From Hydrocarboniphaga effusa AP103 (GTDB lineage: Bacteria; Pseudomonadota; Gammaproteobacteria; Nevskiales; Nevskiaceae): a DNA stretch of 64,000 bases. Below are positions 43,388 through 52,143 of the stretch, piece after piece. The translations under genes and the position numbers were made by a program. The notes beneath the pieces were generated by a model. The model made no database searches and was not told where the DNA came from. It saw only the letters and a list, made by a program, of their open reading frames with translations. Each line of letters starts with the position of its first letter. Position 1 is the stretch's first letter. The stretch covers positions 1 through 64,000 of the forward strand of contig NZ_AKGD01000003.1 in assembly GCF_000271305.1 (NCBI RefSeq). The letters run 5' to 3'.

Positions 43388-44014
43388 CTAGATGAATCGC
43401 AAATGCTCGGTCAGCAGGCTGCGCTCCTGGCGTTGTGGCGCCGCCGGAACCGCGAAGTGACGCTCGTCGATCCAGCGCGTGCTGCTGCACCAGAGCCCGT
43501 CGATCTCGGCTCCGTGCCGGCGATTGAACACGTGGATGCGACGGCTCGGCGCATGCAGCAGCACCGCGCGGTTCTGCGGCCCGAGCGCGAGTTCGACGAG
43601 CTGCGTGAACGCGGGCTGCTCGATCAGCGCCGGATCGCGTTTCAGCAGCGGACGCAGCACCGAAGTCGCCAGATGCCAGCTGTCCGAGCGCCCGCAAACC
43701 GGCGTCTCGAGTCCGTCGACGGTGCCGTTGTGCATCAGCAAGCTGTGCTCGTCGACCGGCAGCGGATGGAGGTTCGCCGCATGCGTGGAGCCGCGCGTGA
43801 GCATGCGCAGGTGCATCACGATCTCGACGTCGCGGTAGCGCTGCTCGGCTTCGAGCAGCTCGGCGACATCGACGCGTGGATTGCGCTCCAGCAGCAGGCC
43901 GCCGGTCGCATCGAAGCCCATCAATCCCCAGCCGTCGCGATTGAGCGAGGCCGAGGCGGCCAGCAGCGCGGGCGGAATCGCGACGCCGGCCGGTTTGTGG
44001 ATGATCACGCACAT
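43388..44014 (-). CDS. class II glutamine amidotransferase domain protein
   Basis: A 208-residue Ntn hydrolase. It begins MCVIIHKPAG, with Cys2 as the catalytic nucleophile after Met removal. RDGWGLMGFD and MHNGTVDG are glutamine-binding signatures. The synthetase half found in PurF or GlmS is absent. Its place inside the sulfate transport operon is unexplained; it may be a passenger or may act on a sulfur-linked amine. Function unknown. Confidence 0.78.
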   Translation of the reverse strand: MCVIIHKPAGVAIPPALLAASASLNRDGWGLMGFDATGGLLLERNPRVDVAELLEAEQRYRDVEIVMHLRMLTRGSTHAANLHPLPVDEHSLLMHNGTVDGLETPVCGRSDSWHLATSVLRPLLKRDPALIEQPAFTQLVELALGPQNRAVLLHAPSRRIHVFNRRHGAEIDGLWCSSTRWIDERHFAVPAAPQRQERSLLTEHLRFI

Positions 44015-44045
44015 CGCGAGAAGCGCCTTTGCAGTCGCCTGCGAC

Positions 44046-44264
44046 TCAGCCCAGCTTGGCGACGAGCACGTCGGTGGCCTTGAACATGGCCAGCGCTTCT
44101 TCGCCGACCTGCAGGTTGATCAGGTCGATCGACGAGGTGGTGACGACCGCCGAGATGATGCCGTTGGGCGTCAGCACTTCGATCTCGGAGACGACGGAAC
44201 CGCGGCGAATGTTGGCGACTTTGCCGCGGAACTGGTTGCGCGTGTTGACAGCTGCGATAGACAT
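44046..44264 (-). CDS. molybdopterin-/molybdate-binding protein (Mop)
   Basis: A 72-residue single Mop/TOBE domain (NQFRGKVANIRRGSVVSEIEV... VGEEALAMFKATDVLVAK), like molbindins, which bind molybdate or other oxyanions as hexamers. It lies between the sulfate-binding protein and the amidotransferase genes. Storage or buffering of molybdate (a sulfate mimic, also needed by FdsA) is plausible. Confidence 0.88.
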   Translation of the reverse strand: MSIAAVNTRNQFRGKVANIRRGSVVSEIEVLTPNGIISAVVTTSSIDLINLQVGEEALAMFKATDVLVAKLG

Positions 44265-44328
44265 GGGATGAAGAACCTTCAGTCGTTATTGCGTGTGGCA
44301 GTAAAGGAAGAGGGCGCGGCCTGAAGCG

Positions 44329-45324
44329 TTATCTGGCGCCGTAGATCTGGTCGAACACGCCGCCGTCGGAGAAATGCGTGGCCTGCGTCTTGGTCCAGCC
44401 ACCGAGGTCGGCGATGGTCTTGAGCTCGATCTTCGGGAACTTGTCGGCGTACTTGGCCGCCACCACCGGATCGATCGGGCGGTAGTAATTCTTGGCGATG
44501 ATCTCCTGCGCTTCGGGCGTGTACAGAAACTTCAGATACGCCTCGGCGGCCTTGCGCGTGCCGTGCTTGTCGACCACCTTGTCGACCACCGCGACCGGCG
44601 GTTCGGCGAGCACCGAAATCGACGGCGCGATTATGTCGAACTTGTCGGCGCCGAATTCTTCGAGCGACAGGAACGCCTCGTTTTCCCAGGCCAGCAGCAC
44701 ATCGCCGAGACCGCGCTGGGCGAACGTGGTGGTGGAGCCGCGAGCGCCGCTGTCGAGCACCGGCACGTTCTTGTAGAGCGCCTTCAGGAAGTCGCGCGAC
44801 TTGGCTTCGTCGCCGTTGTACTTCTGCAGCCCGTGCACGTAGGCGGCCAGGTAATTCCAGCGCGCGCCGCCCGAGGTCTTCGGGTTCGGCGTGATCACGC
44901 TGATGCCCGGCTTGATGAGATCGTCCCAGTCCTTGATCTTCTTCGGGTTGCCCTTGCGCACCAGAAACACGATCGTCGAGGTGTACGGCGAGCTGTTGTG
45001 CGGCAGGCGCTGCTGCCAGTTCGCCGGCAGCAGCTTGCCCTTGTCGGCGAGTGCGTCGATGTCGGCTGCGAGCGCGAGCGTGACGACATCCGCCTCCAGG
45101 CCATCGATGACCGCGCGGGCCTGCTTGCCCGATCCGCCATGCGACTGCTGGATCTTGAGGGTGTCGCCGCTTTGCTGCTTCCACTGGGCGATGAACGCCG
45201 AATTGATGTTCTTGTAGAGCTCGCGCGTCGGATCGTATGAGACGTTGAGCAGTTCGCTGGAGGCCGCCTGGGCGACCACCGGCAGGGCCGCGATGAGTCC
45301 AGCCGCGATGAGTTTCTTGAGCAT
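44329..45324 (-). CDS. sbp: periplasmic sulfate-binding protein
   Basis: A 331-residue secreted binding protein. It has a signal peptide ending VVAQA/AS, then [42 protein letters not shown] and [17 protein letters not shown], all diagnostic of Sbp/CysP. It delivers sulfate or thiosulfate to CysTWA. It follows yezD and leads the transporter genes. Confidence 0.94.
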   Translation of the reverse strand: MLKKLIAAGLIAALPVVAQAASSELLNVSYDPTRELYKNINSAFIAQWKQQSGDTLKIQQSHGGSGKQARAVIDGLEADVVTLALAADIDALADKGKLLPANWQQRLPHNSSPYTSTIVFLVRKGNPKKIKDWDDLIKPGISVITPNPKTSGGARWNYLAAYVHGLQKYNGDEAKSRDFLKALYKNVPVLDSGARGSTTTFAQRGLGDVLLAWENEAFLSLEEFGADKFDIIAPSISVLAEPPVAVVDKVVDKHGTRKAAEAYLKFLYTPEAQEIIAKNYYRPIDPVVAAKYADKFPKIELKTIADLGGWTKTQATHFSDGGVFDQIYGAR

Positions 45325-45359
45325 GGTTGTCTGTCGTTTGGAAGGCGGACGCCGCGATT

Positions 45360-45548
45360 TCAGCGGCGTGGCGTGGTTGATTCTTCGTTGCGATCGAAGC
45401 GCACGCGTTCACGGCGCTCGAACTGCACCACCCGGCCGTCGTGGACCACGATTTCCACCGAGCCGTAACGCAGGCCGCGAATGGCTTGGACGATGCGCTC
45501 CGCGAGACGGGCTTCGGTTTCGTCCAGACGATGGATTTGAGCGTTCAT
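45360..45548 (-). CDS. YezD-family protein (DUF2292)
   Basis: A 62-residue protein with the family core [26 protein letters not shown]. YezD proteins commonly accompany sulfur assimilation genes; their function is unknown. It is 35 bases upstream of sbp and is likely the first gene of the operon. The A/T-rich 45600-45660 region upstream, with the dyad TTCTAAAAAGAA (45611-45622), probably holds the promoter. Confidence 0.83.
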   Translation of the reverse strand: MNAQIHRLDETEARLAERIVQAIRGLRYGSVEIVVHDGRVVQFERRERVRFDRNEESTTPRR

Positions 45549-45672
45549 GAAGGCAGCTTCTTCGGCGGGTGCACCCGGGATTGGCCTGCATCCTAGAAGG
45601 CTGGGGTTATTTCTAAAAAGAATATGTGGAGATTTAAAAAGGCCCTAAATGCATATGAAGGCCCGAATAGCA

Positions 45673-45698
45673 CAACGCCCGCGCGAGGGCGGGCGTTG
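45673..45698 (-). terminator. stem-loop downstream of csiV, weak terminator
   Basis: A perfect 10-bp stem CAACGCCCGC (45673-45682) / GCGGGCGTTG (45689-45698), 48 bases past the csiV stop. No T-run follows directly, so it may pause or protect RNA rather than fully terminate. Confidence 0.45.
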
Positions 45699-45745
45699 GC
45701 TTGCAAAACGGGCAGCGCGTGACGCGGCGACCCAGCCTTCGATGC

Positions 45746-46411
45746 TTACTGTGGTGGCGGCGCGGCGTCGTTGTCCGCACCCGACGCCTTGCCGACCTTG
45801 GCCAGCACGCCCAGACGAGGGCTGTCGAGGTGATGAATCTCGTCGCGGCGCATGCGGCGACGCTCGTCGAGCGCCCAGGCGCTGCCGTCCTCGACGTACT
45901 GCAGGTCGACATCGAGGTGCAGGTAGCGGCTCAGCAACAGGGCCACCGAGCCCTGGACTTGCGGGCCCGAGCCCGCCGAATCGACGGCGGCTGCGCTGGT
46001 GTCGCCACCGCCAGCTGCTCCGCCGACCTGGATGCGGATCGCCGGGCCGCGCTCGGTCGGCGGGTTCCTCTGCGTCCAGGCCAGCCGTACGAGCGGCTTG
46101 AACTGCTTGCTGTAGCGCAGGTTCTTCCACTCGGCGTCGAGTCCGAACTGCTCGTCCGGCAAGACCTCGATGCCGGCCGCACGCAGCGCGGCGACGTCTT
46201 CGAGCCGGATCGCGTTACTGAGGTTGGGCGAGCCGGGCGCAATGCCGGCTTCGTCGCCCGAATGCCAGAGGTCGACGAACACGATCAGGTCGACGCGATA
46301 GGTGGCGTCGGCGGCGATGGCGAAGTGGGGCAGCAGCGTCATCAGGCCGAGCAGGGCTGCGGCCAGCTTGCGTCTCACGTCTCTCGTCTCCCGTCTCTGG
46401 GTACTCGTCAC
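45746..46411 (-). CDS. CsiV-like periplasmic protein
   Basis: A 221-residue exported protein. It has a basic N terminus, a hydrophobic stretch LAAALLGLMTLLPHFAIAA, then YRVDLIVFVDLWHSGDEAG, the family-type opening; the C terminus reads LHLDVDLQYVEDG. CsiV proteins are linked to peptidoglycan metabolism and cell shape. The start may be GTG 46411, overlapping the mfd stop as GTGA, or GTG 46378. The sequence between them is made of a family B repeat, so the N-terminal RRETRDVRRK may be repeat-derived. It is coupled to mfd. Confidence 0.7.
   Translation of the reverse strand: MTSTQRRETRDVRRKLAAALLGLMTLLPHFAIAADATYRVDLIVFVDLWHSGDEAGIAPGSPNLSNAIRLEDVAALRAAGIEVLPDEQFGLDAEWKNLRYSKQFKPLVRLAWTQRNPPTERGPAIRIQVGGAAGGGDTSAAAVDSAGSGPQVQGSVALLLSRYLHLDVDLQYVEDGSAWALDERRRMRRDEIHHLDSPRLGVLAKVGKASGADNDAAPPPQ
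46367..46405. repeat. family B repeat fragment at the mfd-csiV junction
   Basis: CGTCTCACGTCTCTCGTCTC and CCCGTCTCTGGG match the arms of the family B repeat. Here the repeat forms part of the coding start of the downstream gene. Confidence 0.6.
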
Positions 46412-49400
46412 GGCTTGTCGCCGAGTGTAGTCAGCAGGGCCGCGATCTGGTCGCCGCGGGCTTCGGGCGCTTCGAGCGGGGCGTTGATGTTGAGCCGCTT
46501 CTGGCCTTCGAGCTTGTAGACCTTGGGCTGCTTCTGGATCAGCTTGATGAGCTTCATCGGATCGATCTTCGGCTGCGTGCCGAAATCCAGCGTCGCGCCC
46601 TTGGCGCCCGCGCGGATGCGCGTGATGCCGAGCGCTTCGCCAATCACGCGCAATCGCGCGGCATCGAACAGGCGCTCGGCCGCCGGCGGCAGCAGGCCGA
46701 AGCGATCGATCATCTCGATCTTGAGTTCCTTCAGGCGCTCGTCGTCGCCGGCCTCGGCGACGCGCTTGTAGAACACCAGGCGCGTGTGTACGTCCGGAAT
46801 GTAGTCGTCCGGCAGCAGCGCGGAGACCGCGAGGTCGACTTCGCAGGCCGCGACGCCGAAGGGCTGATCGTCGAGCTTGCCCGAGCGCAGCGCCTTCACC
46901 GCGCGCGCGAGCAGCTCGGCGTACATGGTGAAGCCCACTTCCTCGATCTGGCCGGACTGGCCTTCGCCGAGCAGCTCGCCGGCGCCGCGAATTTCGAGAT
47001 CGTGGGTGGCGAGCGCGAAGCCCGAGCCGAGATCGCCGAGCGTTTCGATGGCCTCGAGGCGCTTCTCCGCATCGGCCGACAGCGCGCGCTTGCTCGGCAC
47101 CAGCAGGTAGGCGTAAGCACGATGATGACTGCGGCCGACGCGACCGCGCAGCTGATGCAGCTGCGCGAGGCCGAGGTTGTCGGCGCGATCGATCAGGATC
47201 GTGTTCGCGGTCGGCAGGTCGATGCCCGATTCGATGATCGTCGTGCTCACCAGCACGTTGAAGCGCTGGTGATAGAAATCGAGCATCACCTGCTCGAGAT
47301 CGCGTTCGCGCATCTGGCCGTGGGCGAAGCGCACGATCGCCTCGGGCACCATCTTCTGCACGTCGTCGGCGATGCGCGCGATGTCGGCGACTTCGTTGTG
47401 CAGGTAATACACTTGGCCGCCGCGACGCAGCTCGCGCTGGATCGCCTCGACCACCAGATTGCGTTCCCACTCGGCGACGAAGGTCTTGATCGCGATGCGC
47501 GACGCTGGTGGCGTGGCGATGATCGACAGGTCGCGCAAACCGGACATGCTCATGTTGAGCGTGCGCGGGATCGGCGTGGCCGTCAGCGTGAGCATGTCCA
47601 CTTCGGCGCGCATGTTCTTGAGGCGCTCCTTGTGGCGCACGCCGAAGCGATGCTCTTCATCGACGACCACGAGGCCGAGGTTCTTGAAGCGCACGTCCTC
47701 CTGAAGCAGGCGATGCGTGCCGATGATGATGTCGAGCGAGCCTTCCTCGATCTGCTTGAGCAGCGCGGTCTGTTCCTTGGCGGTGCGCATGCGCGAGAGC
47801 GCGGCGACGCGGATCGGCCAGTCGGCGAAGCGGTCGCGGAAGTTCTTGGCGTGCTGCTCGACCAGCAGCGTGGTCGGGGCGAGCATGCAGACCTGGCGGC
47901 CCGAGCGCGCCACCGCGAAGCAGGCGCGCAGCGCGACTTCGGTCTTGCCGAAGCCGACGTCGCCGCAGACCACGCGGTCCATCGGCTTGTCGAGCTTCAG
48001 GTCGGCCAGCACGGCGTCGATCGCGGACTGCTGGTCGGGCGTGGTGTTGAACGGAAAGCCCTCGCAGAAGCGGCGGTAGTCGTCCTCCTCGAGCTCCAGC
48101 GCCATGCCGGGCTTGGCCGCGCGGCGCGCCTGGATCTGCAGCAGTTCGGCGGCGACGTCGTGCGCCTTTTCGCGCGCCTTGCTCTGCACCTTTTCCCAGC
48201 GATCCGAGCCGAGCGAATGCAGCGGCGCGGCCGCTTCTTCGGCGCCCGTGTAGCGGTGGATCATCTGCAGCGATCCGACCGGCACGTAGAGCTTGTCGCC
48301 GCCCGCGTATTCGAGCAGCAGGTACTCGGATTCGATGCCGCCCGCGTCGAGCCGCTGCAGGCCGCGGTAGCGGCCGACGCCGTGCTGCGCGTGCACGACC
48401 GGCGAGCCGATGGCCAGGCTCGACAGATCGCGCAGGATGGTTTCCGGGTCGCGCACCTTGGCGCGGCGTGCGCGCGATTCCACCGGCGCGCGGCGGCCGA
48501 ACACCTGCGCCTCGGCGATCAGCGCGAGCTTTTCGCCGGCGAGTTCGAAGCCGAGTTGCAGCGGGCCGATGACGATGCCGTAGCGGTTCTTGTCGGTCTC
48601 GAAATCGAGCCAGCTTTCGTGCACGCGCGGCAGCACGCCGAAGCCCTTGAGCCAGCCGAGCAGCGATTCGCGGCGGCCGGCGGATTCGGCGACGAACAGG
48701 ATGCGATCTTGCGTGGCCTTGATCCATTCCTTCAGATCGGGCTCGCCGGCCGGCAGCGGTTTGCTGAGCGTATTCGCACTGCCGCGCAGCGCGAGCGGCG
48801 CATCTACATGCGGCAGCGTCGCCAGTCGCGCCAAAGCCTGCGCAGGCTCGACGTACAGGTCGGCCGGCTTCATCAGCGGGCGTTCGATGTCGCCGCGATG
48901 GCGCTCGTAGCGCTCGTCGATCTGCGCCCAGTCGGCCGCGGTGGCGTGAATCAGATCCGCCAGTTCGACCACCTGGGTTTTCGCCGGTAGGTAATCGAAC
49001 AAGGTCGCGGTCTGGCCGAAGAACAGCGGCAGCCAGGCCTCGATGCCGCCCGGCATGAGTTTCTTGCTGACTTCGCTGTAGATGCGCGAACGCGCCGGAT
49101 CGCCCGGAAAATATTCGCGATAGCGGCGGCGGAAGGTATCGACGCCTTCCTTGTCGGTCGGGAAATCGCGCGCGGGCAGCAGGCGCACTTCGGGCACCTT
49201 GTCGATGCTGCGCTGGGTTTCCGGGTCGAAGCTGCGGATCGACTCGATCTCGTCGTCGAACAGATCGATGCGGTATGCGGTGTCCGAGCCCATCGGGAAC
49301 AGGTCCACCAGCGCGCCGCGCACCGCGAATTCGCCCTGCGTCTGCACCTCCGAGACGCTGGTGTAGCCGGCGGCGACGAGCTTGTCGCGGAAGGCCTGCA

Positions 49401-49785
49401 GGTCCAGCTTCTCGCCGGCCTTGAGCAGGAAGGTGCGGCCCTCGATGTAGCTGCGCGGCGGGAAGCGCTGCAGCAGCGCATCGGCCGTGATCAGCAGAAT
49501 GCCGCGCTTCTGCTGCGGCAGCCGGTACAGCGCCGCCATGCGGTTGCTGAGGATTTCCTGGTGCGGCGAGAACTGCTCGTAGGGCAGCACCTCGGAATCG
49601 GGCAGGTGCAGCACCTCGATCTCGCCGCCGGCGAAGAAGCGCAGCTCGTCTTCGAGCCGATAAGCCTCCTGCTCGTTGCCGGCGACGGCCAGGATGAGCC
49701 CGTCGTGCGCCTGCGCCGCGCGCACGGTGGCGAGCGCGGCGACGGCGAGGGGCGGAAAGGTCGGGTCCGTCGCGTTCGTAGTCAT
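46408..49785 (-). CDS. mfd: transcription-repair coupling factor
   Basis: Mfd pushes stalled RNA polymerase off DNA lesions and brings in UvrA. The 1125 residues run: UvrB-like module (about 1-340), the RNA-polymerase interacting domain (about 450-530, GVGRYRGLQRLD), the RecG-like translocase with Walker A CGDVGFGKTEVA and DEEH box VVDEEHRFG, the TRG motif region, and the C-terminal UvrA-regulating domain. It is full length. It is divergent from the efflux operon and has two hairpins in its leader. Confidence 0.96.
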   Translation of the reverse strand: MTTNATDPTFPPLAVAALATVRAAQAHDGLILAVAGNEQEAYRLEDELRFFAGGEIEVLHLPDSEVLPYEQFSPHQEILSNRMAALYRLPQQKRGILLITADALLQRFPPRSYIEGRTFLLKAGEKLDLQAFRDKLVAAGYTSVSEVQTQGEFAVRGALVDLFPMGSDTAYRIDLFDDEIESIRSFDPETQRSIDKVPEVRLLPARDFPTDKEGVDTFRRRYREYFPGDPARSRIYSEVSKKLMPGGIEAWLPLFFGQTATLFDYLPAKTQVVELADLIHATAADWAQIDERYERHRGDIERPLMKPADLYVEPAQALARLATLPHVDAPLALRGSANTLSKPLPAGEPDLKEWIKATQDRILFVAESAGRRESLLGWLKGFGVLPRVHESWLDFETDKNRYGIVIGPLQLGFELAGEKLALIAEAQVFGRRAPVESRARRAKVRDPETILRDLSSLAIGSPVVHAQHGVGRYRGLQRLDAGGIESEYLLLEYAGGDKLYVPVGSLQMIHRYTGAEEAAAPLHSLGSDRWEKVQSKAREKAHDVAAELLQIQARRAAKPGMALELEEDDYRRFCEGFPFNTTPDQQSAIDAVLADLKLDKPMDRVVCGDVGFGKTEVALRACFAVARSGRQVCMLAPTTLLVEQHAKNFRDRFADWPIRVAALSRMRTAKEQTALLKQIEEGSLDIIIGTHRLLQEDVRFKNLGLVVVDEEHRFGVRHKERLKNMRAEVDMLTLTATPIPRTLNMSMSGLRDLSIIATPPASRIAIKTFVAEWERNLVVEAIQRELRRGGQVYYLHNEVADIARIADDVQKMVPEAIVRFAHGQMRERDLEQVMLDFYHQRFNVLVSTTIIESGIDLPTANTILIDRADNLGLAQLHQLRGRVGRSHHRAYAYLLVPSKRALSADAEKRLEAIETLGDLGSGFALATHDLEIRGAGELLGEGQSGQIEEVGFTMYAELLARAVKALRSGKLDDQPFGVAACEVDLAVSALLPDDYIPDVHTRLVFYKRVAEAGDDERLKELKIEMIDRFGLLPPAAERLFDAARLRVIGEALGITRIRAGAKGATLDFGTQPKIDPMKLIKLIQKQPKVYKLEGQKRLNINAPLEAPEARGDQIAALLTTLGDKP

Positions 49786-49800
49786 CGGGGCGTCAAATGC

Positions 49801-49900
49801 GAAGGGCGCCGCTGGCGCCCTTCAATGAGCCGCCATTTTACATGCGGACGCCCGGCTGTCGGTTCCGCGCCCTGCCCAGGCGCGAACCGACAGCCGGGCG
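49801..49900. promoter_or_regulatory. two strong hairpins in the mfd upstream region
   Basis: Hairpin 1 is a perfect 10-bp stem GAAGGGCGCC/GGCGCCCTTC (49801-49823, loop GCT), 15 bases before the mfd ATG. Hairpin 2 pairs 49849-49871 with 49879-49900, 22 bp with one bulge. The 291-base gap 49786-50076 holds no gene. Confidence 0.65.
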
Positions 49901-50034
49901 GGGCGAGCCCCGTATCTGTTCATGCGCGCGAAACCGGCCGTGAAAGGGCGGGGTCACGACCTGCCCACCATTTCATCGGAGTGGCCGGCCTGATTCGTGG
50001 GAAAGCGGCGGGCGATACAAAAATTTTATCGCCA

Positions 50035-50056
50035 AAATATACACTGATGTATATTT
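50035..50056. promoter_or_regulatory. candidate MarR operator of the efflux operon
   Basis: A perfect 8-bp inverted repeat AAATATAC (50035-50042) / GTATATTT (50049-50056) with a 6-base spacer, 20 bases before the first gene. Its length and symmetry suit a MarR dimer, and a marR gene is second in the operon. Confidence 0.7.
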
Positions 50057-50076
50057 CAGTAATGTAATATTTTGCG

Positions 50077-51588
50077 ATGAAACCGAAAGCTCTCATCGCC
50101 GCGCTCTGCGCTTCGTCGCTGTTCGCGGCCTGTGCCGACACCGGCGGCATCGCCCCGCACCGCAAACCCGTGGAAATTTCGAGCCTCGACGGCGGCCGGG
50201 TGCTGAGTGCCTCGCTGCCTGCGGCGGGCTGGCCGCAGGAGCGTTGGTGGACTACGTTCGGCGACGCCCAGCTCGACGCGCTCGTCGCGCGTGCCGTCGC
50301 CGGCAACCCGAGCCTCAAGCTCGCGATGGACCGCGTCGAACAGGCGCGAGCCGCGGCCGAAGGGGCCGAATCGGCGATCGGCTGGGACCAGGACATCGAA
50401 GCGCTGAGCCGTCGCACGCATTACTCGGCCAATCACATTTTTCCGGCCCCGCTCGGCGGCGGATCGTTCTGGGAGAACCAGGCCAATCTCAAGCTGCGAT
50501 ACGCCTTCGATCTCTGGGGCGGCGATCGCGCGGCCTGGGATTCGGCGCTCGGCCGCGAGCGGGCGAGCGAACTCGAAGCGCGCACCGCCCGCCTCGCGCT
50601 CGAGAGCGCGGTGGTGCGCGCCTACGTGAACTACGCGCTGGCCTGCGAGCTGCACCACGAGCTGCAGGCCGAGGTCGAGCAGCGCCAGCAGATCATCGAC
50701 ATCACGCTCGAGCTGCGCGCGGCCGGCATGGTCGCCGAGTTGCAGCTGAGCCAGGTGAAAGCCCAGCTGCCGCTGCTCAAGGCGCGACTCGATGCGAGCC
50801 AGAGCGCGATCGATCGCGCGCGCTACGCGCTCGCCGCACTGGCCGGCGAAGGTCCGGGCGCGGGCGAGTCGCTGAAGGCGCCCGAACTCGCCCTCGACCG
50901 CGCGATCGAGCTGCCGCAGGCGGCTCCGGCGATGCTGATCGGCCGCCGCCCGGACGTGGTCGCGCATCGCTGGCGCGTCGAGGCGGCGAGCCGCGGCATC
51001 GATGCGGTGCAGGCGCGGTTCTACCCGAACGTGGATCTGCATGCGCTGATCGGCTTGCAGTCGCTCTCGTTCAACAAGTTCCTGCTCGCCGATTCGGCGG
51101 CCTGGGAAGTCGGCCCGGCGGTGAGCCTGCCGATCTTCCGCGGCGACGAACTGCGCGCCCAGTTGCACGGGCAAACCGCCGCATTCGACGCTGCGGTCGA
51201 CGCCTACGATGCCTCGGTGATCGCGGCCCTGCATGAAGCCGCCGACGCGCTGTCGCAGCGCCGCAGTGCCGAGGCGCAGGCGCAGGACACCAACGAAGCG
51301 GTGGCGGCGGCGCAGCGCGCATTCGACCAGGCGCATGCCGGCTTCAAGGCCGGGCTCACCGGCTATCTCGACGTGCTGCAGGCGCAGACCGCGCTGTTCC
51401 TCGCGCGCGAAGCGCTGGTACGCAGCAGCGCGCAGCGGCTGGCTTCGCAGGCCGCGCTGATGCAGGCGCTCGGCGGAGGCTTCGATCCGGCCGAAGAGCC
51501 AGCAGGCGAAGTGTGGAGCAGCGTCGCCAAGCACGCCGACGCGCCGCCTCCGGCAACCGAGACGACCCGGAACGGAAGCGCCTCATGA
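50077..51588 (+). CDS. outer membrane efflux lipoprotein, NodT/OprM type
   Basis: A 503-residue outer membrane factor of tripartite pumps. It starts with a lipoprotein signal (SSLFAAC, Cys about 19). Two OEP repeats follow, with WWTTFGDAQLDALVARAVAGNPSL (about 58) and the coiled-coil alpha-barrel segments. The duplicated RPDVVAHRWRVEAA / ARFYPNVDL part (about 290-315) is typical. It would form the outer channel for the HlyD and FUSC partners downstream. Its stop overlaps marR by four bases. Confidence 0.92.
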   Translation: MKPKALIAALCASSLFAACADTGGIAPHRKPVEISSLDGGRVLSASLPAAGWPQERWWTTFGDAQLDALVARAVAGNPSLKLAMDRVEQARAAAEGAESAIGWDQDIEALSRRTHYSANHIFPAPLGGGSFWENQANLKLRYAFDLWGGDRAAWDSALGRERASELEARTARLALESAVVRAYVNYALACELHHELQAEVEQRQQIIDITLELRAAGMVAELQLSQVKAQLPLLKARLDASQSAIDRARYALAALAGEGPGAGESLKAPELALDRAIELPQAAPAMLIGRRPDVVAHRWRVEAASRGIDAVQARFYPNVDLHALIGLQSLSFNKFLLADSAAWEVGPAVSLPIFRGDELRAQLHGQTAAFDAAVDAYDASVIAALHEAADALSQRRSAEAQAQDTNEAVAAAQRAFDQAHAGFKAGLTGYLDVLQAQTALFLAREALVRSSAQRLASQAALMQALGGGFDPAEEPAGEVWSSVAKHADAPPPATETTRNGSAS

Positions 51589-52136
51589 GCACGAACGACG
51601 ACATCGACGGCAAGGGAAACGAAGACAGCTTCAGCCCGATCGAAGCGCGTCTGCGGCATCGGCGCCAGCAGCTCGGCCGGCTGCCGTACGAGCGGCTCGC
51701 ACTCATGCGCCTGCTCACGCATCTGCACAAGCGCACGCAGGAGGCGCTGTCGGTGGTGCTCGCTGCGCACGGGCTCACGCCGGCGACATACGAAGTGGTG
51801 ATGGCGCTCTACGACCAACCCGATCAAACCCTCACCGCGAGCGAGCTTTGCCAGGCCAGCGGCGAAAAACCGGCGAACCTCACGCGCATCTGCGACGGTC
51901 TCGTCGCGGCCGGCTGGATCGTGCGCAAGCCCGACGATGCCGATCGCCGCGCGGTGCGCGTGAGCCTGACGCCCGCCGGTCACGAGCATGTGAGCCGGGT
52001 GCAGCCCGAGGTCTGGCCGGTCATCGAAAACCTCACGGCGATGCTCGACGCGCAGGACGTGCTGCGGTTGACCCGGCTGCTGCGCCCGATGGTCGCGCGG
52101 CTCGATAGCACGCGCGCGCCGAGCCGGGTCAGGTGA
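51585..52136 (+). CDS. MarR-family transcriptional regulator
   Basis: A 183-residue winged-helix repressor: LPYERLALMRLLTHLHKRTQEALS, TPATYEVVMALYDQPDQTLTASELCQASGEKPANLTRICDGL (recognition helix) and the wing RKPDDADRRAVRVSLT (about 125). It probably represses this operon until a phenolic compound binds. ATG 51585 overlaps the previous stop (ATGA). Confidence 0.9.
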   Translation: MSTNDDIDGKGNEDSFSPIEARLRHRRQQLGRLPYERLALMRLLTHLHKRTQEALSVVLAAHGLTPATYEVVMALYDQPDQTLTASELCQASGEKPANLTRICDGLVAAGWIVRKPDDADRRAVRVSLTPAGHEHVSRVQPEVWPVIENLTAMLDAQDVLRLTRLLRPMVARLDSTRAPSRVR

Positions 52137-52143
52137 GCCGGCG

